DNA of 24,616 bases from NCBI GenBank assembly GCA_001873285.1, contig MNYV01000020.1:1-24616 (forward strand), read 5' to 3'. This document shows positions 7,137-15,516 of this stretch, piece after piece; position 1 is the stretch's first letter, and each line of letters opens with the position of its first letter. A program made the translations under genes and the position numbers. This DNA is from Nitrospirae bacterium CG2_30_53_67. GTDB taxonomy: Bacteria; CG2-30-53-67. The notes under the pieces are model-generated. The model was given only the letters and a program-made list of their open reading frames with translations. It searched no databases and had not been told where the DNA came from.

Positions 7137-8454
7137 CTCCACCTTTCTGTTTTATTTCAAATTTCAAATTTGAAATTTCAAATTGTTTCTGCGTGGCGCT
7201 GCCGGCATGTTCTCTCAGATATTCCGTGAGAGACGAAAGTGCATGGGTGAGGCAGAAATCCCTGATCTCCCCTTTTCCCGCCTTGGTACGAAACCGCTCT
7301 CCGGTCCGGCCGGCCCGGTAACAGGCGGTGCAGAGACTGGGGAGCAGGCCGGCCCCGAGGACCGAACGGACTACCTCTTCCAGGGATCTTGTGTCGTTCA
7401 AAGAGAATTGGGATGTGCCCCCGCCCTGGTCCGGGTGGGTATACCCTCCGATGTCGGTGCGGGAGCCGGCGCTGATCTGCGATGCGCCCAGATGGATGAC
7501 CTGATCTCGAAGGTCCGCGCTCTCTCGCGTGGAGACCACCACTCCGGCATAGGGGACCGCGATACGATAGACGGCCACGATCTTCCTGAAGTCCCGGTCC
7601 GAAACCGGGAAGGGCGCTTGGATAAGGGCCGCTCCTTCTGCGGGCATCAGCCGGGGAACCGCAATGGTGTGCGGGCCTGCGCCGTAATGCTCTTCCAGAT
7701 ACCGGGCGTGAGCGATCAGGGAGAGGACCTCAAACCGGTAATCGTACAAGCCGAGAAGGGCGCCCATGCCTACATCCTCAAATCCCCCTTCCATGGCCCG
7801 GTCCATGGCCGAGAGTCTTTTATGATAGTCATGTTTTAAACCGGAAGGGTGCATCCTCTCATAGGTCTTTCGGTGATAGGTCTCCTGGAAGCACTGATAG
7901 ACCCCGGCGCCCGAGGCCTTGAGCCTTGAAAAATCCTCTACGGTCATGGGCGCGGCATTGACGTGAACGATGCGGATGCCGGTCTCCCTGTAGACGGCTT
8001 CCACGGCCGCAGTCAGGTATTCCACGGATGAAGCGGATGGGTCCTCGCCTGCCACCAGCAGGAGACGGCGGTGCCCCTTGCCGTAGAGGAAAGCGGCCTG
8101 CTGCGCGATCTCCGGGATGGAGAGGGTCCTGCGGTCCGCCTGTTGATTGTCCCGGCGGAAACCGCAATACAAACAGTTGTTGATGCACCGATTGGAGACG
8201 TACAAGGGGGCAAAGAGGCCGATCCGTTTTCCGAAGGCCTTTTCCTTGATCTCTCTTGCCGTGCTGTAAATCATATCCAGGCATGGTTCCCCGCTCACAT
8301 TCAGAAGGGCCGCAGCCTCATCCAGTCCAAGGCCCTCCCCTCTTGCGGCCCGGTCCAGGATGTTCCTTATCCCATCGGCTTCCACCGGACCGGTCTGCAT
8401 CAGGGAGTGGATGTATTCGTCATCGATTACGAGGTCATGAACCCTCTCCGCCAT
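7114..8454 (-). CDS. thiH: ThiH/HydG-family tyrosine lyase (radical SAM), HydG-type architecture
   Basis: This 446-aa radical SAM enzyme splits tyrosine to p-cresol and dehydroglycine, the glycine unit of the thiazole ring. The SAM cluster motif is C90-C94-C97 (CINNCLYCGF). Unlike E. coli ThiH (about 377 aa) it carries the C-terminal CX2CX22C motif (C375, C378, C401; LCTACYRAGRTGERF) and the GPHTIAVPRL segment (H262) typical of HydG. HydG uses that second cluster to make CO and cyanide for [FeFe]-hydrogenase. The setting between thiF and thiS argues for a thiamine role. No hydE or hydF is nearby. The last 25 residues (QFEISNLKFEI...) are encoded by a palindromic repeat and look like an added tail. 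It starts 2 nt after the thiF stop. Confidence 0.9.
   Translation of the reverse strand: MAERVHDLVIDDEYIHSLMQTGPVEADGIRNILDRAARGEGLGLDEAAALLNVSGEPCLDMIYSTAREIKEKAFGKRIGLFAPLYVSNRCINNCLYCGFRRDNQQADRRTLSIPEIAQQAAFLYGKGHRRLLLVAGEDPSASSVEYLTAAVEAVYRETGIRIVHVNAAPMTVEDFSRLKASGAGVYQCFQETYHRKTYERMHPSGLKHDYHKRLSAMDRAMEGGFEDVGMGALLGLYDYRFEVLSLIAHARYLEEHYGAGPHTIAVPRLMPAEGAALIQAPFPVSDRDFRKIVAVYRIAVPYAGVVVSTRESADLRDQVIHLGASQISAGSRTDIGGYTHPDQGGGTSQFSLNDTRSLEEVVRSVLGAGLLPSLCTACYRAGRTGERFRTKAGKGEIRDFCLTHALSSLTEYLREHAGSATQKQFEISNLKFEIKQKGGDENSCQW
7155..7184. repeat. AT-rich palindromic repeat at the thiH 3' end
   Basis: Units of ATTTCAA/TTGAAAT are arranged around a perfect 20-bp palindrome at 7159-7178. The block codes for FEISNLKFEI at the end of thiH and stands out by its base composition from the GC-rich gene. 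Similar TTGAAAT repeats occur between genes in many bacteria (from memory, not checked). Confidence 0.8.
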
Positions 8455-8456
8455 CT

Positions 8457-9266
8457 TTATTTTTCACCTTCCTCTCCCAGCAGAATACGAAGGACCAGGC
8501 TGGCCTGGTGGTGCGCGGCCACGCCCACCCGGGGGGACATCAGTCCCACACCAGGCCCGGCGGCCGTTGCCCCGTCGCCGACCATGAAGCATCTGCCGGA
8601 AAAACGTGTAATCCGAATCTCTTCAGAAGGTCCGTAGCCGGCCAGGCCCGATACCCCCACCACGAAGCTCTCCGGAAGTTTTGAAAGAACCGTGTTACAG
8701 AGCATGGCCTTGGCCTCCGGGGTGTCGAAGGCCTCCACCACCACCCGGGCGCGCTTCATGATGCCGGGGAGGTTCTCGGGGCTCAGGCGCACCTCATACC
8801 CTGTGATACGGATATAAGGGTTGATTCTTTTCAGGTTCCGGATCGTCGCCTCCACCTTGCTCATGCCGATCTGGTCCGTAAAATACTGCTGCCGGTTCAG
8901 ATTGGACGGCTCCACCACGTCATAGTCCGTGAGAATCAACTCTCCTATTCCAAGCCGTGCCAGCGCCACGGCCACTGTGGAGCCGAGCCCGCCGAGTCCT
9001 GCGATACCCACCACACCCTTTTTTACTTTTTCGTGAACCCCGGGGGTATGACGGGCCGTGACCAGGGTTTGAAACTCCTCTGCAGAAGGGGTTTCCCCCC
9101 GCCGGATCAGGACGATCCTGTCTCCTGGGCTGAGTCTACAGTTTTCCCGCACCGGAAATCCGTTGACGATCAACAGATCGGCATCCGGCTTGAATGCCTT
9201 GTGAATGTCAAATAGGGTCCACGACTCCAAAACGTCATGATAGCTTTCGTTAACCTTGATCTTCAT
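8457..9266 (-). CDS. thiF: ThiF adenylyltransferase with N-terminal ThiS-like domain
   Basis: This 269-aa E1-like enzyme activates the ThiS C-terminus with ATP before sulfur loading. Residues about 1-58 form a ThiS-like beta-grasp domain (MKIKVNESYHDV... LSPGDRIVLIRRGE) that lacks a GG end. The rest is the MoeB/ThiF fold with the nucleotide loop GIAGLGGLGS (88-97), LTDYDVVEPSNLNRQQYF (112-129) and a late GLAGYGP segment. I see no paired CXXC zinc motifs, which fits the shorter ThiF family 2. It is the first gene of the operon, after the TPP riboswitch; its ribosome site (AAAGAAA) is weak. Confidence 0.92.
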   Translation of the reverse strand: MKIKVNESYHDVLESWTLFDIHKAFKPDADLLIVNGFPVRENCRLSPGDRIVLIRRGETPSAEEFQTLVTARHTPGVHEKVKKGVVGIAGLGGLGSTVAVALARLGIGELILTDYDVVEPSNLNRQQYFTDQIGMSKVEATIRNLKRINPYIRITGYEVRLSPENLPGIMKRARVVVEAFDTPEAKAMLCNTVLSKLPESFVVGVSGLAGYGPSEEIRITRFSGRCFMVGDGATAAGPGVGLMSPRVGVAAHHQASLVLRILLGEEGEK

Positions 9267-9320
9267 CTGATTTTTCTTTAAACCAGAATCCGAGGGCTGT
9301 AAACTGAATGATTGGGAGAT

Positions 9321-9343
9321 CCGGATACGAAAGGATTATCCGG
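9321..9343 (-). promoter_or_regulatory. Hairpin in the thi leader between riboswitch and thiF
   Basis: A perfect 7+7 inverted repeat (CCGGATA/TATCCGG) with a 9-nt loop lies between the TPP aptamer and the thiF start. It is not followed by a T-run, so it is not a simple terminator. It may be part of the expression platform. Confidence 0.4.
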
Positions 9344-9390
9344 TGATTTGGAAGGATAGGCATCCCCGGCCGGTGCAAACCATCATCCAA

Positions 9391-9480
9391 ACCGCTTCCC
9401 TACGCTGGCATTACCCAGATCAGGTTCAAGGGGTTGCCCGTGTTTTACAGGCTCTCAGTTGTTACAACTCCCCCAGGGTT
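9391..9480 (-). ncRNA. TPP riboswitch (thi box)
   Basis: On the minus strand the conserved elements appear in order: CTGGGGGAGTT, then CTGAGAG, then ACCCCTTGAACCTGATCTGG followed by GTAATGCCAGCGTAGGGAA. These are the pyrimidine- and pyrophosphate-sensing parts of the TPP aptamer. It lies 125-215 nt upstream of thiF and should turn off the whole thiFHSGEC operon when thiamine diphosphate is plentiful. A plausible promoter ends just before it. Confidence 0.97.
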
Positions 9481-9493
9481 TACTGGAGATTAG

Positions 9494-9522
9494 ACATTAG
9501 CAGAACCGGCTCAGCATGTCAA
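9494..9522 (-). promoter_or_regulatory. Sigma70-type promoter of the thi operon
   Basis: On the minus strand TTGACA (9517-9522) and TAATGT (9494-9499) are 17 bp apart. The predicted transcript would begin near 9487, a few bases before the TPP aptamer, the position expected for a riboswitch leader. Confidence 0.75.
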
Positions 9523-9808
9523 ACGCTTTTCTCTCGGCGGGTTTGTAAAAGCTGTCGAGGGTCTTCAAAAGGCCTTTTTTCTGCAGGATGTTATGGCATC
9601 CGTCTCCCCATGGGACAAGAAGGCGGCATCCGCCCGGATTTGCAATTGACTCTACAGGCGATATATGTTTAAAATGGTTGATGATCAAGGAGTTATCCAT
9701 CTGATTTTGATCCATCTATCTCTATCTTGGACCCAGTCTGAATACATCCAGGGCGGTTTCCCTGAAAGGTGAGGGGTGAAAAGTGTTTAAAAAGACCGGG
9801 CATTGATC
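9523..9808. other. Divergent intergenic region between thi promoter and DUF512 gene
   Basis: About 285 bp with no convincing gene. A 72-codon minus-strand frame (9497-9715) has no family resemblance that I recognise and its stop lies inside the thi promoter. No RNA gene or clear terminator is seen. Confidence 0.5.
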
Positions 9809-11131
9809 ATGAACAGCATCAAGAGAACAGACGGACTCAAGATCATGCGTGTCCACCCCGGGTCCAAGGCCGAGAGGTCCGGAATCAGGGAGGGAGATTT
9901 CCTGCTAAGGATCAACGGCCGTCTCATAGAAGATCCGATTGATTACCGTTTTTTTGAAAGCGAGGAAGATGTCGTTATTGAGATCGAACGCGAGACGGCC
10001 CATCACCGCATGGCATTAACCAAGGAAATGGATGAAGACCTCGGGCTTGAACTTAAAGAGCCGCGTTACAGGACATGCCGGAACCACTGCATGTTTTGCT
10101 TTGTCCGTCAGATGCCCAAGGGTCTGCGGAGATCCCTGTATGTGAAGGACGATGATTACCGGCTCTCCTTCATGCATGGGAACTATATCACACTGACCAA
10201 CCTGACCCAGTCGGATTTTGAACGGATTTTTCAGCAGCGTCTCTCCCCGCTCTATGTTTCAGTTCATGCCACAGAGGATGCGGTCAGGCGAAGGATACTG
10301 GGGAATCCGGAGGCCCCTTCTATTCTCCCGGCCATGAAGCGCCTCATATCCGGCGGGATCCGTCTGCATACGCAGATCGTCTTGTGCCCCGGCGTTAATG
10401 ACGGGGCGGTGCTGGATCACACGGCGGGCGAACTGATGGATCTCTGGCCGGGCGTTTCCTCCGCGGCCGTGGTCCCGGTGGGGTTGACACGGCACCGAGA
10501 GAATTTGGAGCCCCTTCAGGGGATAGATCCGCATTATGCCGGGTGGGTCCTGAATCAAGTCGAGGCCTTCCAGAAGATATGTATCCGGCGGTTTTCAGAG
10601 CCGTGGATCTTTGCCTCCGATGAATTTTACCTGACCGCCGGCCGCTCTTTTCCTCCCGTGAAGCGCTATGGGGAACTCCCCCAGGTCGAAAACGGCGTCG
10701 GCATGACGCCGTTGTTTGTTCAACAGGTGGAAAAGGCGCTGAATCGTCTTCCCAAAGATCAGGCCGGGAGAAGGTATGTCATCGGGACAGGGGTATCGGC
10801 CTATCCCGTCCTTCACAGGCTGATTCAGCGGATTATGGATCAGACCGGATGCAGAGTGGACCTGGTCCGGATCAGGAACCGGTTCTTCGGGGATTCGGTC
10901 ACGGTTTCCGGCCTTCTCACCGGAAGTGACCTGATGGATGCCTTCTTGAAGCATACCCATACCGGCGGCCCCATCATCCTCCCGAACAGTATGCTCAGGC
11001 TTAAGAAGAGGACCTTTTTGGACGGGATGAACATACGCGATGTGGAAAAACAGATAGGCTGGCGGCTCCGGTTTGTGGAAAGCAGCGCGGAGGGGTTTTT
11101 GAGCCCTTTTTTAAAAGTTAGAATTCCTTAA
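9809..11131 (+). CDS. DUF512 family protein: PDZ domain plus radical SAM
   Basis: A 440-aa protein of unknown exact function. Residues about 8-50 form a PDZ-like domain (VHPGSKAERSGIREGDFLLRINGR). Residues about 85-270 form a radical SAM barrel with cluster cysteines CRNHCMFCFV (CX3CX2C, about 90-97) and FMHGNYITLTNLTQSD. The C-terminal DUF512 part holds WIFASDEFYLTAGR, NGVGM, IGTGVSAYP and the late NSMLRLKKRTFLDGM. I chose the ATG at 9809; a TTG two codons earlier is also in frame. The ribosome site is poor. It is divergent from the thi operon and upstream of pilB with a 156-bp gap. Family members are common in anaerobes but no reaction is established to my knowledge. Confidence 0.88.
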   Translation: MNSIKRTDGLKIMRVHPGSKAERSGIREGDFLLRINGRLIEDPIDYRFFESEEDVVIEIERETAHHRMALTKEMDEDLGLELKEPRYRTCRNHCMFCFVRQMPKGLRRSLYVKDDDYRLSFMHGNYITLTNLTQSDFERIFQQRLSPLYVSVHATEDAVRRRILGNPEAPSILPAMKRLISGGIRLHTQIVLCPGVNDGAVLDHTAGELMDLWPGVSSAAVVPVGLTRHRENLEPLQGIDPHYAGWVLNQVEAFQKICIRRFSEPWIFASDEFYLTAGRSFPPVKRYGELPQVENGVGMTPLFVQQVEKALNRLPKDQAGRRYVIGTGVSAYPVLHRLIQRIMDQTGCRVDLVRIRNRFFGDSVTVSGLLTGSDLMDAFLKHTHTGGPIILPNSMLRLKKRTFLDGMNIRDVEKQIGWRLRFVESSAEGFLSPFLKVRIP

Positions 11132-11173
11132 TTTCATTAGAGAAAAATACTTTCCCCTGGATCAGAATAGACC

Positions 11174-11203
11174 TTGACAATTTTGGTCACCATCAACTAA
11201 AAT
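11174..11203 (+). promoter_or_regulatory. Putative sigma70 promoter of the pil cluster
   Basis: TTGACA (11174-11179) and TAAAAT (11198-11203) are separated by 18 bp, about 85 bp upstream of pilB. This is the only good promoter-like match in the 156-bp gap after the DUF512 gene. Confidence 0.5.
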
Positions 11204-11287
11204 TTTAATATAGGCAATGTGACTGTTCCTTCATGGATCCAGGATGCCGTACGCGTCCGGGATGCGGTCGGCTGAGGAGGTTGTTTC

Positions 11288-12985
11288 ATGGCAGGGAGAT
11301 TAGGCGCCCTCTTGATTAACGCGAATCTGATCAGTGAAGAGCAACTGCAGAAAGCCCTTGCCAAGCAAAAAAAAGAAGGCGGAAGACTCGGAAGCAGCCT
11401 GGTTCACATGGGATATATCAAGGAAGACAGCCTGATCGCCTTTTTAAGCCATCAGTACGGCATCCCGTCCGTTGATGTTTCAAAGTTTGAAATCGACCGT
11501 GAAGTGATCAAACTGATTCCCTCCGAAGTCGCCCAGAAATACATGATTATCCCGCTCAACCGGACCGGTTCGACCCTGACCATCGCCATGGTCGATCCCT
11601 CCAATGTCTTTGCCATCGACGATGTCAAATTCATGACCGGGTACAATGTGGAACCGGTGGTTTCTTCGGAGGCCGCGATTAAAGAAGCCATCAACAAGTA
11701 TTATGACTCATCCGACATGCTTCAGACCGTGATGCAGGATATCCAGGAAGATATCAATATTGATATCATCGAAGATACGATAGAGGATGTCGACATCGGG
11801 GAGATCAAGCAGGCGGTCGAGGAAGCCCCGGTCGTCAAACTGGTCAACCTGATCCTCGCTGAGGCCATCAAGAAGGGGGCGAGCGATATTCATATTGAAC
11901 CTTATGAAAAGGATTTCAGGGTTCGTTACCGGATAGACGGCGTGCTCTACGAGGTGATGGCGCCCCCGAAACGGCTCAAGGATGCCCTGACCTCCCGCCT
12001 GAAGATCATGGCTGAGCTGGATATCGCCGAAAGGAGGCTCCCACAGGACGGCCGCATCAAGTTGAAGATGAAAGGCAAGGAAGTGGACCTCCGTGTTTCC
12101 ACCCTGCCGACCCTTTTTGGGGAAAAAGTGGTGATGCGTATCCTGGACAAGAGCAACCTCATGCTCGACATGACCAAGCTGGGGTTTGAGGCCGAAGAGC
12201 TGAAGAAACTGACGAAAGCCATCTTCGCCCCCTACGGCATGGTCCTGGTCACGGGGCCGACCGGGAGCGGTAAATCCACAACCCTTTATTCCGCCCTCGG
12301 ACAGATCAACAAGCCGGAGATCAACATCATGACGGCAGAGGACCCGGTGGAATACAACCTTTTTGGAATCAATCAGGTCCAGATGAAGGAAGAAATCGGG
12401 TTGAACTTCGCGGCCTCTCTCCGATCCTTCCTGCGTCAGGACCCGGATGTGATCATGGTGGGTGAGATCCGGGATTACGAAACCGCCGAGATCGGGGTCA
12501 AGGCGGCCCTGACCGGTCACCTGGTGCTGAGCACCCTCCATACCAATGATGCGCCGAGCACCATCAACCGACTGCTGAACATGGGGATCGAGCCATTTCT
12601 GGTCGCCTCTTCGGTGATCCTGATCATGGCCCAGCGTCTTGCCCGGAAGGTCTGTTCGGAGTGCAAACAGCAGGTGGAGATTCCGGAAAAGACCCTGATT
12701 GATATCGGACTTACGCCCAAGCAGGTCTCAGAGGTCACCATCTACCAAGGCGCCGGATGCGCGGCGTGCAACAATACCGGATACAAAGGCCGGTTGGGCC
12801 TCTATGAAGTCATGCCTGTGGATGAGCACATTCGTGAACTCATCCTTGAAGGGGCCTCTGCGGCGGAGATCAAGCAGGCCGCCATTGAAAACGGGATGAT
12901 GTCCCTGCGCATGGCCGCATTGAATAAGTTGATGAGCGGTGTCACCACGGTTGACGAAGTCCTCCGGGTCACCTTCGGAGACTGA
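11288..12985 (+). CDS. pilB: Type IV pilus extension ATPase PilB
   Basis: This 565-aa cytoplasmic hexameric ATPase powers pilin polymerisation. The N-terminal GspE_N domain (about 1-150; GALLINANLISEEQLQKAL) is followed by the secretion ATPase core. Motifs are Walker A GPTGSGKST (about 324-332), an Asp box (MTAEDPVEYN), Walker B (RSFLRQDPDVIMVGEIRD), the His box (TGHLVLSTLHTND) and a tetracysteine zinc motif (CSEC... CAAC) near the C-terminus, which together mark PilB rather than PilT. A strong GAGGAGGT ribosome site precedes the ATG. It opens the pilBTCSR cluster. Confidence 0.97.
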   Translation: MAGRLGALLINANLISEEQLQKALAKQKKEGGRLGSSLVHMGYIKEDSLIAFLSHQYGIPSVDVSKFEIDREVIKLIPSEVAQKYMIIPLNRTGSTLTIAMVDPSNVFAIDDVKFMTGYNVEPVVSSEAAIKEAINKYYDSSDMLQTVMQDIQEDINIDIIEDTIEDVDIGEIKQAVEEAPVVKLVNLILAEAIKKGASDIHIEPYEKDFRVRYRIDGVLYEVMAPPKRLKDALTSRLKIMAELDIAERRLPQDGRIKLKMKGKEVDLRVSTLPTLFGEKVVMRILDKSNLMLDMTKLGFEAEELKKLTKAIFAPYGMVLVTGPTGSGKSTTLYSALGQINKPEINIMTAEDPVEYNLFGINQVQMKEEIGLNFAASLRSFLRQDPDVIMVGEIRDYETAEIGVKAALTGHLVLSTLHTNDAPSTINRLLNMGIEPFLVASSVILIMAQRLARKVCSECKQQVEIPEKTLIDIGLTPKQVSEVTIYQGAGCAACNNTGYKGRLGLYEVMPVDEHIRELILEGASAAEIKQAAIENGMMSLRMAALNKLMSGVTTVDEVLRVTFGD

Positions 12986-13092
12986 CGTGAGGGCGAGGGT
13001 TGGAGATCCAGGTTAAAACTTTTTTTGTTTCAGGCGCCGTTCCCGGGCGTGATGAAATATAACAAGCCGAGATTTTTTTATAGGAGGGTTCA

Positions 13093-14217
13093 ATGACCCT
13101 GAGTTTACATCAACTGTTGAAAACCATGATAGAAAAAGGCGCATCGGATCTGCACGTCACCACGGGTTCCGCACCCCAGATACGGGTAGACGGAAAGCTG
13201 ATGCCCTTGAATCTCCCGCCCTTATCCTCGGCTGAGACCAAGCAGCTCTGCTACAGTGTGCTGACCGATGCGCAGAAACACCGTTTTGAAGAAGAGAGCG
13301 AACTGGATCTCTCCTTCGGGGTCAAGGGGCTCAGCCGGTTTCGGGCGAATTTTTTTATGCAGCGCGGGGCCATGGGCGGGGCCTTCCGGACCATACCCTA
13401 CAAGATTCTCACCTTCAGCGAGCTGGGGCTTCCGGCCGTTGCAGAGAAACTTTGTGAAAAACCCAGGGGATTGATTCTGGTGACGGGCCCCACGGGAAGC
13501 GGAAAATCAACCACCCTGGCCTCCATGATCGACAAGATCAACAGTGAACGGCATGAACATATCATTACGGTTGAGGATCCCATTGAATTTCTGCACCATC
13601 ACAAGAAGTGCGTGGTGAATCAGAGAGAGGTCAATGCGGATACCAAGTCTTTTAAAAACGCCTTGAAATACATCCTGCGTCAGGATCCCGACGTGGTTCT
13701 GATCGGGGAGATGCGGGATCTGGAGACGATCGAGGCCGCCCTGATCGTCTCCGAGACCGGCCATCTGGCCTTCGCCACGCTCCATACGAATTCCGCCGTC
13801 CAGACGATCAACAGGATTATCGATGTCTTCCCATCCCATCAGCAGTCGCAGGTCCGGGCCCAGCTTTCCTTTGTTCTTGAAGGAGTGCTTTCCCAGCAGT
13901 TGCTTGCCAAGGCCAGCGGAGAAGGACGCGTGCTGGCCATTGAGGTCATGATCCCGAACGCGGCCATCCGGAACCTGATTCGAGAGGACAAGGTCCATCA
14001 GATCTACTCGTCCATGCAGACCGGGCAGGAACAGTTCGGCATGCAGACCATGAACCAGGCGCTCTATGACTTGTATAAAAAACGGTTGATTACCTATGAG
14101 GATGCATTAGGGCGCTCCACGGTGCCTGAAGAGATGCTGGTGATGCTGCAGAGAGGCGGCGCCGTTGGAAATAATGACGATATGAGAAGCCGCCGTTCGT
14201 CAAAGGTGAAATACTAA
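13093..14217 (+). CDS. pilT: Type IV pilus retraction ATPase PilT
   Basis: This 374-aa hexameric ATPase drives pilus retraction and twitching. Diagnostic features are the N-terminal KGASDLHVTTGSAPQIRVDG, Walker A GPTGSGKST (about 131-139), ITVEDPIEF, LRQDPDVVLIGEMRD, TGHLAFATLHTNSA and the PilT-specific AIRNLIREDKVHQI motif needed for retraction. It lacks the zinc tetracysteine of PilB. The ATG has an AGGAGG site 5-6 nt upstream. It lies 107 bp after pilB and 37 bp before pilC. Confidence 0.97.
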   Translation: MTLSLHQLLKTMIEKGASDLHVTTGSAPQIRVDGKLMPLNLPPLSSAETKQLCYSVLTDAQKHRFEEESELDLSFGVKGLSRFRANFFMQRGAMGGAFRTIPYKILTFSELGLPAVAEKLCEKPRGLILVTGPTGSGKSTTLASMIDKINSERHEHIITVEDPIEFLHHHKKCVVNQREVNADTKSFKNALKYILRQDPDVVLIGEMRDLETIEAALIVSETGHLAFATLHTNSAVQTINRIIDVFPSHQQSQVRAQLSFVLEGVLSQQLLAKASGEGRVLAIEVMIPNAAIRNLIREDKVHQIYSSMQTGQEQFGMQTMNQALYDLYKKRLITYEDALGRSTVPEEMLVMLQRGGAVGNNDDMRSRRSSKVKY

Positions 14218-14254
14218 AAACAAACAGCAGTCAAATATTTCCTGGAGATGAATT

Positions 14255-15466
14255 ATGGAAGCTTTCAAGTATGCTGGGAAAACAAGCGCCGGGATCATCA
14301 AGAAGGGCGTCATACAGGCGGCCTCGAAAGACGAGGCCATGTCCATCCTGCGCCAGCAGGGGATTCGCGCCACTTCAGTGAAACCCAAACCCAAAGACAT
14401 TGAGATCAAAATCCCCGGACTGGGGAGGGGAGTCAAGGAAACGGAGATCGTGATCTTCACCCGGCAGTTTGCCACGATGATCGATGCGGGACTCCCTCTG
14501 GTTCAGTGCCTGGATATTCTTTCCTCCCAGACTGAGAACAAGACCTTTGCAAAGGCCATTGCCGCCGTTAAGCAGGACGTCGAAGGCGGATCCACCTATG
14601 CGGATGCCTTGCGCAAGCACCCGAATATTTTCAATGATCTTTATGTCAATATGGTGGAGGCCGGCGAAGTCGGCGGCATCCTGGATACGATTCTCAACCG
14701 TCTGGCCGGCTATATTGAGAAGGCCGTTAAACTGAAGAAGAAGGTGAAGGGGGCCATGGTCTATCCGGCCGTGGTGTTGAGCGTTGCTGTGATCGTGGTC
14801 GCCATCATCATGGTCTATGTGATCCCCGTATTTCAGAAGATGTTTGCGGGGTTCGGAAGCGCTCTTCCCGCTCCGACACGGCTGGTGATCGCGATGAGTG
14901 TTTTTGTAAAAGCAAACATTGTGTTTATGATCATGGCCATTGTTCTTTTCGTCATTGCCTTCTCCCAGGCCTACAAGAGGTCCCAACGCTTTAAGAAAGG
15001 GGTCCATATTGCTCTGCTTAGGTTCCCCTTGATCGGCACCCTGATCCGAAAAGTGGCCGTGGCCAAATTTACGAGAACGCTTGGGACGCTGATCAGCAGC
15101 GGTGTGCCGATCCTGGACGGGCTTGAGATCGTGGCCAAGACCGCCAACAACAAGGTTATCGAAGAAGCGGTCATGAAGACCCGAGAGAGTATCCGGGAAG
15201 GGAAAACCATTGCGGAACCCCTCTCCGAGACCAAGGTCTTTCCGCCTATGGTCGTTCAGATGATCGGCGTCGGAGAGCAGACCGGCGCTCTGGATGCCAT
15301 GTTATCCAAGATCGCCGACTTCTACGACGAAGAGGTGGACAATGCCGTGGCGACCCTGACCTCCATGCTTGAGCCGATCATGATGGTCTTCCTGGGCGGA
15401 ACCGTCGGGTTCCTGGTCGTGGCCATGTACCTGCCGGTCTTCAAAATGGCGGAAGTCGTCCATTAA
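14255..15466 (+). CDS. pilC: Type IV pilus inner-membrane platform protein PilC
   Basis: This 403-aa polytopic membrane protein couples the PilB/PilT motors to the pilus. Two GspF domains are visible: the first around TRQFATMIDAGLPLVQCLDIL (about residues 70-90), the second around FTRTLGTLISSGVPILDGLEI (about 270-290). Membrane segments lie at about 170-195 (VYPAVVLSVAVIVVAIIMVYVIP), 210-235 and at the C-terminus (MVFLGGTVGFLVVAMYLPVF). The conserved GEQTGALD precedes the last helix. CTGGAG gives the ribosome site. Confidence 0.96.
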   Translation: MEAFKYAGKTSAGIIKKGVIQAASKDEAMSILRQQGIRATSVKPKPKDIEIKIPGLGRGVKETEIVIFTRQFATMIDAGLPLVQCLDILSSQTENKTFAKAIAAVKQDVEGGSTYADALRKHPNIFNDLYVNMVEAGEVGGILDTILNRLAGYIEKAVKLKKKVKGAMVYPAVVLSVAVIVVAIIMVYVIPVFQKMFAGFGSALPAPTRLVIAMSVFVKANIVFMIMAIVLFVIAFSQAYKRSQRFKKGVHIALLRFPLIGTLIRKVAVAKFTRTLGTLISSGVPILDGLEIVAKTANNKVIEEAVMKTRESIREGKTIAEPLSETKVFPPMVVQMIGVGEQTGALDAMLSKIADFYDEEVDNAVATLTSMLEPIMMVFLGGTVGFLVVAMYLPVFKMAEVVH

Positions 15467-15483
15467 CCCGGTCCGGTTTCATT

Positions 15484-15498
15484 CCGGTTTAAAACCGG
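15484..15498. repeat. Small palindrome between pilC and pilS
   Basis: CCGGTTT-A-AAACCGG is a perfect 7+7 inverted repeat in the 50-bp gap after pilC. There is no T-run after it, so termination is not indicated; it might stabilise the pilC mRNA end. Confidence 0.4.
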
Positions 15499-15516
15499 CT
15501 TGCCCGGGATGAATCC

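Noticed and set aside
9497-9715. 72-codon minus-strand frame upstream of the TPP riboswitch
   Set aside because: No recognisable domain, no ribosome site, and its stop overlaps the likely thi promoter.
11708-12541. 277-codon minus-strand frame opposite pilB
   Set aside because: Antisense to the conserved ATPase core and without any family signature.
15484-15498. Rho-independent terminator after pilC
   Set aside because: A perfect stem is present but no T-run follows, and pilS lies only a few bases beyond.
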